Below, one piece after another: positions 10,558-22,679 of a stretch of 64,000 nucleotides of DNA (position 1 is its first letter; each line of letters starts with the position of its first letter). Both the position numbers and the translations under genes were made by a program. The notes beneath the pieces were generated by a model, which saw only the letters and a program-made list of their open reading frames with translations, ran no database searches and was not told the origin of the DNA. Source of the DNA: Camellia lanceoleosa (taxonomy: Eukaryota > Streptophyta > Magnoliopsida > Ericales > Theaceae); NCBI GenBank assembly GCA_025200525.1, contig CM045763.1, positions 66,785,018 through 66,849,017 on the forward strand, written 5' to 3'.

Positions 10558-11294
10558 GAGCATCTCCAACGGTTCATTACTTTTTTCATCAAATCTGAGT
10601 AAAAAATAGCTCATTTTCTCAATCTGATATGGCTTACTCCAACGGTGTGCATCAAAAGGAAAAGGTCGTCTGGTGGGTCGACCGGCTGGTTGATCGGCCG
10701 GTCAACCGGTAAGGCTATGAATTTTTTTTTGTTTCCTCCTATCTATTTCTTCAATGTTGAGAACAAACATACTTCAGATTCAGAGTTATAGGAGCAACTT
10801 AAGCAAAATTATGATCATGCTCAACAACAAATATGTTCCATATGGATAATATCATTATTAGAGGCTGGTTTTGTGTCGAAGTTGCTCAAGCAGATTGCGA
10901 AAGCTTGGAAGGCGGAGAATGGGTATCGATAATTCATGGTGAAGATGTCTTTTCCAATCTTTCCAAACTATAAAATTACCTTTTCTTGCTCTGCAGTTGG
11001 CATGTTGTGAGACGGATCAACAGCAGCCACAAGCTGGAAATTCTTAACCTACCTATTTGAACCCGTTCCTCAAAATAAAGATTACTTTGTAACCTGTTCC
11101 TAAAAATAAGCGATTAATTGGGGGAACCAGTCAACCGGTGACCGGTTGGCCTACCCCAACGTTATAGCACAGTGAAAGTTTTGTTTCATTCTCATTTTGA
11201 TATCAATTTGGTGAAACCATTGGAGACCCAAAAAGTGACTTTTTCATCAAATTTTAAATCTAATGCACAATTTGATGCACTGTTGGAGATGGCC
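10558..11294. mobile_element. PIF/Harbinger-like element with TTA duplication
   Basis: The left terminus is gagcatctccaacggttcat. The right terminus on the reverse strand is ggccatctccaacagtgcat. TTA flanks both sides (10555-10557 and 11295-11297). The termini and 3-bp duplication fit PIF/Harbinger elements. It contains GC-rich palindromic islands (gatcggccggtcaaccgg near 10690, gtcaaccggtgaccggtt near 11143). No transposase ORF is present, so it would be non-autonomous. Confidence 0.65.
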
Positions 11295-11299
11295 TTAGA

Positions 11300-12050
11300 T
11301 TCTCTCACCCAACCTAGTCCAATTGGAACCGAATTATCTTGTATATGTATGGTCAAAAACTAATTTTTAATGACTTTGGATTTAACAATCTGATAAATCT
11401 CCAATAACCTCTCAGAAGAGATCTTAGATTTTATTACCAAATCTGTACCACCACTGAAAACCCTTTAGAGTTGCATACACAGCACAAATGGAATTTGGTA
11501 GTGAGAATGATTGAGTAAAGGGTATATCTTTAGCTTTACAGATAGAGAAAATCCTTGTGGCTTTGCTGCCCAAAAAGTAGAATATCATTGTGAAAAGAAT
11601 TGAAAAAACAAAAAAAAACAAAAAAGCAAAAGGAATCATATCCTAATCAAAGAAAACAAAGTATGTATATGACAGCTTAAAAGTGGCCAATATTGCATGC
11701 CTTTTAATGTGTTTTTGTTGTCATTGGATGTAATGTCTTGTCTTTACTACTACTTTGCAAAAGCTTAACCATTTTGATATGTTTGTTTAAAACCAAACAT
11801 CTTATGCAATTCCAAAAAGAAAACTAAGAACAGACCCAAGCAGTTCTCACCAATATCACTATTTTTTAGTAAATTTTTAATACTGATCTCAATAGCATTT
11901 GGTAATAACATTTTTTAAAAGGTTAATTTTAAATTTATATTTCGATGACAAGAATTCAAAAGGAAAAATATAAATTATATTTTTAGTAAATTTAAAATAA
12001 TCGTAAGTTTTTTTTTTTTTTTTTATTTCTCAAGAGAAAAAGAAAAAAGA

Positions 12051-12081
<31 letters not shown>

Positions 12082-13280
12082 AATTATAGTCCCACACAAA
12101 CTGGTCATTTTGCTCACACTCTACCCCAGGGGGCGTTGGATAAAAATTTACATGGTGCTCATAATAATCGCTCAAAATTCATGTTGATATAAACGTGTAC
12201 TTAGTTATTTTATCTACACAAAATTAAATCATAAAAAATATTAAAAATGCACAAATCATTGTAATGAGAATGGAATGTCAAATTTTTGATGACGAAAGCA
12301 ATTGTGTAGTTTTGTTTAGTTTTGATGCGATAATAATGCCAAATTATTGATGGGCTGATATGCATGTCCAAAAAACAAAAAGACCTTTCCTGGGTGTTTG
12401 TTCGTTTGGTTTTAGTCTGTGATTTGTTATTCTAGTTGTTGTTTTCTGACTGTTCTTGATATGTAGCAACCTTATGTTTATTAACGAAGTTTTATGCTTT
12501 CTTTAAGAAGAAAAAGAAAAAGAAAAAGAAGAAGAAGAAGAAGCTCTATAACAAATATTCAAAAAAGAAAAATTATATTGTGGTCCAGGGATACCACGTG
12601 ACTTTATCTTTGATCAATCACAATTCATCATATCTCCTCATATTCTTTAATCACTCAATACAAAATTATAAGTTTTACTTTCTCTACAAATCACAATTCA
12701 CCTAAGGCAATCACGTGGTTATACTTAGGACTACCAAATAACTTTCAAAAAGGTACTTGGAATGCTAACGCAAAAAAATAATAATAATAAAAAGAAAACA
12801 ATACAGCAATAGTAAGTCTTTAGACTAGCAAAATGAAGAAAACAAACATTGTTTACATTCATAACATATAATTTCAATATCTTATTTTAACTCCAATCAT
12901 GACAATCTTTTTCTCTCAGTTCACATCTTGAAATTGTATTTATAAAGACAAATAAACTTTCATATCTTTTTAACTCGAAATAATTAAGAAAACAAAAAAT
13001 TTCATAACAAATAAAGTAATTATACTTCGAAATTTCAAGAGAAATGTTTAGTTTAAAATTTTGAATTTATAGAGCAACATCAAACGTCCAAGTATGTTAA
13101 TTTAACTTACGCAAACATCTAATGCAAGAAATAAATAAATAAGTCCACATTTTAAATATTCTTTGATGTAATTTATGTGACATAAATCACGTATGTGATG
13201 AAGCCAACAGAATATTAGTGTTGATAATTTTTTCAGTAAAAGAGTGATACTCATTAGTTGATGCTCAAATGTTATCAACC
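11300..13280. other. Intergenic stretch: simple repeats only
   Basis: AT-rich DNA with a T-run near 12008-12024, an (AG)n tract at about 12053-12076 and an AAG-rich tract at about 12505-12541. I see no gene or clear transposon boundary. Confidence 0.6.
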
Positions 13281-13283
13281 TAT

Positions 13284-13290
<7 letters not shown>

Positions 13291-13363
<73 letters not shown>

Positions 13364-13364
13364 A
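13291..13364. repeat. Compound (CT)n(CA)n microsatellite, copy 1
   Basis: A run of CT dinucleotides passes directly into a run of CA, followed by attaaaggataatacaaaga. The same compound repeat plus the same trailing sequence recurs at 13573-13715. Confidence 0.95.
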
Positions 13365-13412
13365 TTAAAGGATAATACAAAGATTACAATATTTAATGGA
13401 GAAATGTTAGGA

Positions 13413-13555
13413 ATCATGAAAAAAATTTCATGAAAATGATCATGAAAGATTTGTGACCCTTAGATTACTTTAATTAGTGTGTGGTGCTTTATTCTAAGTG
13501 TAATTCAAATGTCACAAATCTTTCATAATTATTTTCATGAAAGACTTTTCATGAT
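13413..13555. repeat. Inverted-repeat hairpin (about 45-bp arms, 53-bp loop)
   Basis: The left arm is 13413-13457 and the right arm 13511-13555. By eye 40 of 45 positions pair, including atcatgaaaa, ttcatgaaaat and atgaaagatttgtgac. It lies between the two compound microsatellites. It may be a small foldback MITE or a small-RNA-producing hairpin. Confidence 0.75.
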
Positions 13556-13568
13556 GCAAGTATTATGT

Positions 13569-13683
<115 letters not shown>

Positions 13684-14245
13684 TAAAGGATAATACAAAG
13701 ATGACAATATTTAATGCAAGTATTATGTAAGATGCTAAATTACAATAATATCAAATTATAGTCATTTATTTTATTTTTAATCGTTTGTGGTTTAGTTATT
13801 TAGTGTATTTTTTAACTTTTTATGAAAAAATTTATAGAAAAGTAGAGAGGTGATATATATATATATATATGACCTAAATAAATGTGCTTATCAAATAAGT
13901 ATAGATCATCTCCAAACAACCGAATATGACTGATATAATCCAACTACCTCGTATCTTTCTTGTCATTTGGTTAAGTGTTTTTCCTATCGTTTGGTTAAGT
14001 GTACTAATCAAACATAGTCTAATTACTAAAGAAAAAAAACTATAATATACTTATTCATTATATTTTTTTAAAAATTATTAAAAAATAAAATACGTTTGAA
14101 CGAGTGTCGTGTAAAGCAGTGTCTAATGACACACAAACACATCATCTTGTTTGAAGTGTTTGCACTTCTTAGATTGATAGGAAGAAGAAAAATAATTGTT
14201 GTGTGTCCGAGCATCACAAACCTATAAAAAATTCTCATCTACTAA

Positions 14246-14914
14246 GGTGGTATTTGATAAACTAATTTATCATTTAAAACTGAACGTGTTAAGTAAAAAT
14301 TAATTAAATTCGTTTGATAATCATAAATGATATCATTTAAAAAAATAAATGACTCTTAAAATATAAACTAAAAATTAAGAAAACTTTAAAAATAAAAAAT
14401 TTACTGAATTTTGACTAAATTTATAAATACTTATACATAAGCATTAACATATACGGTTATAACCACACAACTCACTATTGTCACTATTGTCATTATTATC
14501 ATAAGTATCACCATAATTTTATTACCATAATCACAATCACTTTTATCATTACCACCATCACCACCACAACTACTATAATCATTCACTTTCACAACCATTG
14601 CCATTGTTATCATAATTACCACCACAATAACAACTATCATTACATTATCTCTCCATCATCACCACAACCATTATATCTCTATCTCTACCATCATTGTGGT
14701 GTTATAGGCATTATTGTTGCCTTCACCACTACCAACTTATTTCATAATATAAAATTTAAATTTAAATTTAAATTTAATGTTATACATATTAAATAACTTG
14801 TTATAGTTCAATACTTAAATTTTTGTTAAATAACTTTTCAACTTAGAAAATTCAGTATTCAACTTTCAATGCTAAATTTTTAACTTTCAGTTTTCAGTTT
14901 TATTAAACACCACC
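14246..14914. mobile_element. PIF/Harbinger-like non-autonomous element
   Basis: It begins ggtggtatttgataaac and ends with the inverse, ttattaaacaccacc. TAA flanks both sides (14243-14245 and 14915-14917). The interior holds a stretch of imperfect ATC/CAC-type repeats (14450-14700), which produces a spurious minus-strand ORF. No transposase is encoded. Confidence 0.68.
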
Positions 14915-14917
14915 TAA

Positions 14918-15700
14918 GTCAATCATTTAGTCTCATTAATTATTAATAAGGAAAATCACAACAGAAAAAAATCCAAATTTTGATCATTGTAACAAAATAA
15001 ACTGGGGTTTTTAATTTTATTAATTTAAACCTTACACTTTTATTTATTTTTAATCTAAATCATTTGTCTATTTCTGTTAAGTAAGGTCAATGAAAAAATT
15101 ATTATTTTAATCATTAAACTCAATAAAAAAATTATATTTTAAATATTTTATATATATGCACTGCATTTAAAAACTAAAATACTGTTATTTTCCATTAGTT
15201 TTACTTAACAAAAATAGGTAAATGGTTTGGATTGAAAATAAATTGATAAAATTAAAATTTTAAGATTTATTTTGTTAAAATTCTCAAACCTGGAAATTTT
15301 TTTATAATAAAAATTATCCCCTATTTATATCATTTATACAATTCTTGAATCTCAAATTTGTAAATAAAGTTGTATTTGAATCTTTTCTCGATCCAAAAGT
15401 AGTCTTGAGTGTGCCCTAAAGTTATATGAGTGATCTTTCTTCCCTCAGCCCCCATCCACAAGTGGAGCAATAATTTTTCTTTCAAGATAAAAGAAAATGT
15501 CATGGGGGAAAAAGGAAAGCTTAAAGTGAAAAAACAAAGCCAGGGTCCCTCTCAAGTCTAATCCTTGAGCACCATCCATTGATTATCACTACCACTATCC
15601 ACCATGGTGTGTGAAATCCATGCAAGACTGCCTCTTAACTGTGCTTTTAACCACATTCACATCACATTCCACATTCCATACTCCATACTCCACACCCACT
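14918..15700. other. Upstream region of the MYB gene
   Basis: AT-rich sequence up to about 15400, then a more balanced proximal promoter region. It contains ccaccatggtgtgtg-type words and direct repeats of ccacattccatactcca near 15668-15690. No protein-coding feature is seen. Confidence 0.5.
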
Positions 15701-15702
15701 TA

Positions 15703-15713
15703 TCTATATATAA
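15703..15713 (+). promoter_or_regulatory. TATA box of the MYB gene
   Basis: The motif tctatatataa lies about 100 bases before the start codon in otherwise mixed-composition sequence. This would place transcription start near 15740, giving a leader of about 70 bases. Confidence 0.65.
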
Positions 15714-15758
15714 TCTTATTCAACTTCCACTTTGACTACTCACTCACACCCGTGTGTG

Positions 15759-15761
<3 letters not shown>

Positions 15762-15795
<34 letters not shown>
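15762..15795 (+). repeat. (GA)n tract in the MYB gene leader
   Basis: An uninterrupted GA run ends 14 bases before the ATG. If transcription starts downstream of the TATA box at 15703, the tract is in the 5' UTR. GA tracts are known binding sites for plant BBR/BPC GAGA-binding proteins. That role here is inference. Confidence 0.85.
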
Positions 15796-15798
<3 letters not shown>

Positions 15799-15809
15799 AA
15801 ATACTAGTA

Positions 15810-16008
15810 ATGGAGATGAAAGAAGGGAAGTCAAGTATAAAGAAGGGTTTGTGGAAACCAGAAGAGGATATCATATTGAAAAATTATGTAGAAGCTCACG
15901 GAGAAGGTAACTGGGCTAATGTTTCTGAAAAATCAGGTAAATAATTAGCTCTACATATACTTGAAAAATAATTTTTAAGAATTGAAGTTGATTCTAAATG
16001 TGTGACAA

Positions 16009-16044
<36 letters not shown>

Positions 16045-19000
16045 GTATATTAGGTTTAATGAGAGGGGGTAAGAGCTGCAGGATGAGATGGAAAAATTAT
16101 CTAAGACCAAACATAAAGCGTGGAAGAATGTCAGATGACGAGAAAGACCTCATCATCAGATTGCATAAGCTTCTCGGCAACCGGTTGGTTCGCTCACTCA
16201 TTTTCCGCTCTCTACTTCTTTTTCTTTCATTCCTTCTTTATTTATTTTGTTTTCTGTGTCTTCCATTTTTTATTTTATTTTTTTAGTGGAAGATTTGTTA
16301 GGTATTATTTTCAAAGTTTTCCTTTCATTTTTTTTTTTTCTTGTATGAAGTAGTTTTTGAAAATACAATAGAAGTTTAAAGGTGTTTTCTAAAAGAGTAA
16401 TATTATACCAACAAAAAAATTTATGCATAATTTTCATATTTTGGACAGAAACAGAGCCAAAGAAAGCCCAGGGGTACGTGCTCTCGTGGGTTTTGATTTT
16501 TTTCTTTGCTTATTTCTATATGCAAAATGTATTTTTTTTTTTTATCTTAACTTACTCTTTGATTAAAGATTTTTTTTTTTGTATTATTCATAACACACGT
16601 AGTTATTTGATACTTTAGAAATATTATGTGTTATTGTCTATTTAATAGTCTAAACCAATAGTGTAGCAGGAAATCTTATAGATTTGATATAATAAACTCA
16701 TCATTTTTAAATTTTAAGTAGTTAAGAGATAATGGCAGATCACTTAGTGTGAGTTGTAATTTCTCATGCTATGAGCATCACATAGGTAACGCCATATGAT
16801 ATTCAAAGAATGTTTAATTATTTTCATTCAAATCACATCATTTATAAGTAATATCATATCTCTACTATTTTTCTGGCAAATAAAAATAAAAAAGATTTTA
16901 TAATAATTTGTGTTGTAAACTATGTGCTTTTATTGTTTAAAATTAGAAATTTTGATCCATAATTTTTTATGCTAAAATTGTAAATTTACATCACCATTCT
17001 GCACCGAACTATTTCATACTATTATAAAATTTTGATTTGTTACAATTAATAATGAATATTTGATTTTTTTTCACTTTAATTTAGATCATAAAATTATTAA
17101 TATATTAATGTTGATCATAATTTTTTTTTAAATTTAATTAATAAATGCCTAATCTAACTTAATTTTTGGCTCCGCCACTGATTGTGGACCTTTCATTTCA
17201 AAATAAAATACCGTTAAAAATGAATTTATTTATAATAATGGCTATGTTACGTCATTCTTGTCAAATTTTTTGTATCAATTTTATGTAAGAATAGAATTTT
17301 TCTTTCTAAAAATAATTTTTGGCAAAAGATAATTCTACTTTGGTTCCAGTTTTCTAAAATCATTCGTGTCAAAAAATAATGTTTGGTTCCAATTTTCAGA
17401 AAATAATTTTAAAAAAATTTTACTTTTTTATTTTTCGTATTTTAATATTTTTAATAAATTTTTTAATATTTTAAGCAATTTTTTTTAATTTTTAGACACA
17501 CCTAACAAAAACACACTTAAAAAATATAATATTTATGAAAAAAAAATCTTTAAAAAATAAACTAAATACCAAAAAAAAAAACGAAAATTTAGTACATTTT
17601 CATATTTTTGTGTATTTATTAATTTTAAAAAATATTTTTTCACAAATATTTTACTATTTAAATACATCTAAGTAAAGTGCATCTAAAAAAGTAAAAAAAT
17701 TACTTAAAATTTAAAAAATATTCACTAAAAACAAAAAAATACAAAAAAAAAAAGCTCAATTTTAAAAAAACTGAATTCAGAAAACTGAAATCAAAGGTAT
17801 TGAATAAATTTTTTTTCTAAAAAACAAATAAACAAAAATGATACCAGACATGCATTGTGTTGGGTGGTCAAGATTACACACTTTTAAATTTTTTTGATTG
17901 AGGATCTAGAATAATTTATATCTAGCCTACTCTTAAAAATATGGAGAAAGGTAGCCAAGCCGCTAAGTGGTGGAGACAGATGAACCCGCTATGGGTTCAT
18001 TTGGGAAATGGGTTAATTTTTTGACATTTTAATTATTTTAACCTGAGATTAAAAGTTTCATTTAGAAAGGATTTTTTGATTTTTTTAATTTTTTATGAGA
18101 AAAAAAATGTAATGATTATGAATTTAATGTGATATTTTATCTTATTAGATTAAAAAATTTATTTTATTTTTTTGTGATTAAAACAGCCCTAAACCCAACC
18201 CAACCCAACCCAACCTCTCTTCCCAAATGAAGCCTATAGGTGACAACCGGGGACAGATAAGGATTATAAAGCTCTTCCATCCAACTTCATCAGAGATGAG
18301 GTTTGAACCCAACATCTTAGGGGTGTTTTGGGAACAAAATAAAAAATTAACTTTTTAGTTTTTTAACTTTTTTAGTCAAAAAAATCATAAAAAAACTAAC
18401 TTCTAAGGATATGTAACTTTTTTATGTATTTGGAGAGACCCAATTGAATTGCTAGTCAATGAGCCTGATCAAAATCATATTTCATTTGATTGCTAATCCC
18501 CCAAGGGTGGAGTTAACATTCTCATGGAAGTGAGACTCACAATCGAATCCAATAAATTAGATGATTAAATAACATTTTACCCATCAAACAGTCACCTTAT
18601 ATACTATTAATGAGGATTGTTACATAATTTTATAGATTTACTCAATTACTATCAACACACTAGTGCACAATCAAATGTAATTTATTTATCACCTGATATC
18701 ACTGAATCAGTAATCCATCACTTTATCTTGCCGTACGTTTAATCTCACTCAATCTAATTTGACAATCAAATTTGACTTAAGAGACTTCACCAAAAAAGAC
18801 TTTAAACCTATCTAATTATTTAATTTTTCTTAATGTAGTTGGACACTGATTGCTGGTCGACTCCCGGGACGAACGGACAACGAAGTAAAGAATTACTGGA
18901 ATACCCATTTGAACAAGAGAAGCTCTCAAACCAAAACAACCACAATCTGCTCCAAGAAGAAGAAGAAACTCCAACAATTTCCTACCTCCCAACCCACTCG

Positions 19001-19262
19001 CTGCAAAATCTCAGAAAATGACGACGAAAGATTGCAAGGTAGAAAAGGAGAGGACATTACCGCCGTTAGTCCTTGGATCGAACATGCAAGAAGCTTCAAC
19101 TTCGACACTGAACCTCCATTGTTCCCTGCTAATGATGCACCACTCTTCACCGATGATGAGCCTTTCATGCCCATCTTGGATTCCCTTGCTTTGTATGAAG
19201 CATTGCAAAGCAATGGAGAGTACCCACAGGAGGTTGCAGGGCATGCAACCGGTCTTTGCTAA
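15810..19262 (+). CDS. MYB82: R2R3-MYB transcription factor, MYB82-like (trichome/bHLH-partner type)
   Basis: There are three exons: 15810-15936, 16054-16183 and 18839-19262. They join in frame with GT-AG sites to give 226 residues. The R2 repeat has tryptophans W15, W35 and W55. In R3 the first is replaced by M68, followed by W87 and W106. Residues 74-93 ([20 protein letters not shown]) match exactly the motif by which MYBs bind R-like bHLH partners. The N-terminus ([20 protein letters not shown]) and [21 protein letters not shown] closely resemble Arabidopsis MYB82, a nuclear activator that works with GL3/TTG1 in trichome formation. R2 has Gly47 where many R2R3-MYBs have the first of two redox cysteines; C51 is kept. 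The acidic C-terminus ([20 protein letters not shown]) may be the activation region. The start is the first ATG after the GA leader. The orthology call is by recognition, not alignment. Confidence 0.93.
16011..16041 (+). repeat. (CT)n tract in MYB intron 1
   Basis: A CT run fills the 3' part of the short first intron (15937-16053), directly before the tggtgtatattag acceptor. It probably serves as an unusually regular polypyrimidine tract. Confidence 0.9.
17330..17795. mobile_element. AT-rich foldback MITE, family C copy 2 (in MYB intron 2)
   Basis: The right half (tatttttgtgtatttattaa, acatctaagtaaagtgcatct) matches 49455-49739 in the same orientation and 6748-7135 in reverse. The left half resembles the reverse complement of the right (agacacacctaacaaaaaca), as in a foldback element. 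Ends are near tttggttccagttttc and gaaaactgaaatcaaag. Confidence 0.58.
17993..18235. mobile_element. MITE, family A diverged copy (in MYB intron 2)
   Basis: Ends are gggttcatttgggaaa and, reversed, ggcttcatttgggaag. TAT flanks both sides (17990-17992 and 18236-18238). The interior word aatttaatgtgatattttat is shared with family A at 7366 and 28157. A short run of ccaac repeats lies at 18195-18216. Confidence 0.6.
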
Positions 19263-20354
19263 AGGAGAAGTCCTTACATGCCCCGAGAGCATGGCTAGGT
19301 GGTGATCAAGATCCACTTCAATTGGTGAAAAAGGTAGAGTCCACGAATTCGCAGCGGCAATTGGGAAAATAAGGAGAGGCCACGGCATTTGTTGATTGGT
19401 CTATGACATGGACACGTGGTACCTCATGGACACCAAATAATTCTACCCACCGAGCAACCTTAGGTTTAGAAATAAAAATCATATTTTTTTCCAAACCTTC
19501 TTTTGTCTTTAGTTTAAAACCTTCAAATTTCTATTACAGTAAAATCTTTTACTCTATAAAATGAACAAAAGTTTCTTAAAAATCCAAAATATTTAACTAA
19601 AAAAGAAATATATATATATATATATAATAGCATTTACCAAATGCAACTATTTTTTTAGCAATAATTTTATCCTTGCCAAAAAAATAGTTTTAAAAAAAAA
19701 TACTAAAAAAGCATTTCCCTAAGTGACATAGTTACAAAGACACATGTGGCAGGAATAGTAGTGTGTGCGCGCTAAATCTAGTACTGACGTGGATCGAACC
19801 GGGCCCTAGACGAAATATTCGCAGACACTAGTGCAAGTGTGATTGCAATAAAGTTCACTGGCTTAGCGCTCTATAGTTCCCCAACCCCACCACAAGAAAA
19901 AAAAAGTGATTCATAATGGAAGGACTCACTGAGAAGTCAGATCATATACTAATATAATTTTGCAGAAGAATATACGTACTTCAAGACCAGATAAAGTTGC
20001 AGTAAATGTAAAATACATACCATGTCCTTGCCCTTTTCCTCCGCAAAGAGCTGCTGAAAGTTACACAACAACGATACCCATTAGTATCTCATAATCCATT
20101 ATCTGAAAGCACAAACTTGAAATCAAATCTCACCATTTTGTTTCCTGCAACATTTGGGCACACAATCCGTACCCTAGCATGCATAACCACAAAATAATGC
20201 AATTGAAACATTCGATTGCAAAATAAAAGTATCTTTCATTAGAAAACCAAAAAAAAAAGATGTCAATCAAGCTAAAAACATATACCACAGGGTCTTCCTT
20301 AATTTTGTGAACATGAAATGACAAACAATTTCCTGAAAAATACAAAAACCATGT
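19263..20354. other. Intergenic space between two convergent genes
   Basis: This holds the 3' regions of the MYB gene (plus) and the RabGAP gene (minus). A TA run lies at 19609-19626 and SINE-like sequence at about 19735-19885. No additional coding segment is seen. Confidence 0.6.
19735..19885 (-). mobile_element. Possible tRNA-derived SINE remnant
   Basis: On the minus strand a perfect B-box-like word, ggttcgatcc (at about 19791-19800), follows an A-box-like taagccagtg. The spacing (about 70 bases) is longer than in a tRNA. There is no tRNA fold, so a decayed SINE or LTR fragment is more likely than a tRNA gene. Confidence 0.33.
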
Positions 20355-22640
20355 TTACAATACATCGTCGTCTTGAGGGTATAATAAGCTTTCCTCAATG
20401 GGCAATGAAGGCGGAGTTCCGGGAGGAATACAAGCTGCTCCATTCTCTCCAGCACATATGCACAAAGCCTCTGCATCCCTAAGGATCGAATTGAGGTCAA
20501 TGTTACCGCTCAGCTCATTTATAAACTTCAAGAGATTGTCGAAATCCATCTGCTCTCCCATTATCTTGTTACGATGCAGCTTCAGGATTGCAACACAGAC
20601 GTATAGATGCAGGTGCTCGGATAAATAATGAGTCCACAATACTTCCCACAACCGCATTGTTGTTTCAAATTCAAATTCCCTAAGAAACACAGAGCCAAAT
20701 CAGATAAAGCTCTAGTTAAAAATGGAAGCACACAAAGGAAAAAGATACTTGCACAGAAACAAATTTCGAAATGGATCACTCACAAGGGCCCACTGTGGGA
20801 CCCAGACCATTGGGAGTGAGTATTCAGTGATCCAAACTGTGATTTTTTCTGTGTGCATATAGAACTACTAAGCACACAAGACAAAATTACAGGATTTTAT
20901 TCATTTTTAGCACATGTCAAAGAGAGCAGAAATTGAGAAGAGAAATATTTGAAAACTCGAATCATCATGGTTAAATTCTTCAAATTCTGCACAGGGTAAC
21001 CACTGAAAGGCTTATGTGAGCGTGATCATCAGGTGGCAATCTTGGTCCAGAACATTGGTTAAAAATACTGGAATGTCTACGAGTAAATTTTAATACAATC
21101 TTTGCATAGTTAGTCCACAAAATATTTCTGAGCAGATTTCCATAAAAAATGCCATCCATGTTCCTTCTGCCCTTTTTGTCTTTATCAGCTTTCTTGGAGA
21201 AAAGTAGAACTAACAGACATTTTAAATGTAGGTAGTTTTTCTCTGGATATAAAATAATTTCCCAAAGATGCTTAAGACAATAACCAGTGCAACATGTTCT
21301 TAAATTGATACGAGGAAACAGAGATTCAAGAAAATAAAAAGAACAGAATGCAAAAGGTACCATGTCACTTGCCTTTTAAATTGTATAAGAACCCATCGGA
21401 AGCAAAAGAAATAATTCAAGCAATCATTCTGTGTAAAATAATTGTGTAATGGACTATCTAACAACTCGACCAGCTGCCACAGAAACAATGAAATACATTA
21501 GAAATATGAAACTACGGAGAAAATATAGCAGACACCTAGAAGAACTATTTTAGTTGAGATAAAGCTGACAGATCCAATTTCTCAACATACTTCAGAAAGA
21601 ACAAAAAGATATTAACAGTAGACAACTACAACACTAGCTTTAAAATTATGATTAGAAATGCATATCTACCACTGCTGCTTGTTTACTGACAAAACAATGG
21701 TTAAGAGCCATTGAATTATATCAATAAAGAAATAAATCCCATGATAATACAAATAAAAAAGCATCTCAAAAAATAATAGCAAGCATGTGCAGTACAACTG
21801 AAATATCTTGTGACTACACCATACCTGTTTGATTTTGAGTTGTCTATTCACAAACAAATTATGCTTCCTCAAAAAAGGAAACCAAATTTCAAAGTTATAA
21901 CGAAGTTATAAAATGGCTATACTCCACACAGGAATATATTATCTCAAACCATCCCCAGATTGATAAAGCAAATAACAAAGAAAAATGTGTTGAATAATCA
22001 GGTTTGAGCAACAAAAACAAAAATCAAGATTGCTCCAAATAAAAGGTGTCACAGCTTCTTACTGCAAGGCTGAACTCCTTATTGGGCCTGGTTACAAAAA
22101 TGCTCCAATGAATATGATCTAAAAAACAAAGCTAGAGAGATAGAAAGGCGAGGAGAAAAATGGACATCGTCATTTATTCTCTTTCTTCGTATTATAAGTG
22201 CCCTTTTATAAATATGATCACTTGTATTTTTTTTCCCATCTCAATTACAAGAATCTAGCATTTCTTATGAACTCCCTTCACCAACTAACCATTAAACCTT
22301 TTCTGATGAGTTTCTTGTATTAATTGATCTTTATCAAACCTTATTACTAATCTTGTTATATATAAATAAAATAAATAAAAACTTTGGTCATGTTTGCATA
22401 AATAAAAATTTTGATCATTGAAAATGGATAAAGATAAATTTGGGCAAACCCTAATTTTTTTCTGTTTTCTTAGTTTCTTCATAGAATATCATTGACTATA
22501 ACTGCGTTTTACAAAACACAAGATATATGAGATGTACTGCTATTTGATGCAACAAATTAGCTAACAAAGGTATGAACAATATATCAGTTAGACATGTCAG
22601 CTGACTAAACTTCTTAATTAACATATACAAAAGAACACAT

Positions 22641-22679
<39 letters not shown>

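Noticed and set aside
14431..14640. Minus-strand 69-codon ORF
   Set aside because: It comes from imperfect ATC/CAC repeats inside a transposon; composition only.
18190..18220. Telomere-like ccctaaaccc/ccaaccc repeats
   Set aside because: Mostly ccaac units inside a MITE, not CCCTAAA repeats.
19790..19801. tRNA gene suggested by a perfect B box
   Set aside because: The A-box spacing is too long and no cloverleaf can be drawn. Kept only as a possible SINE remnant.
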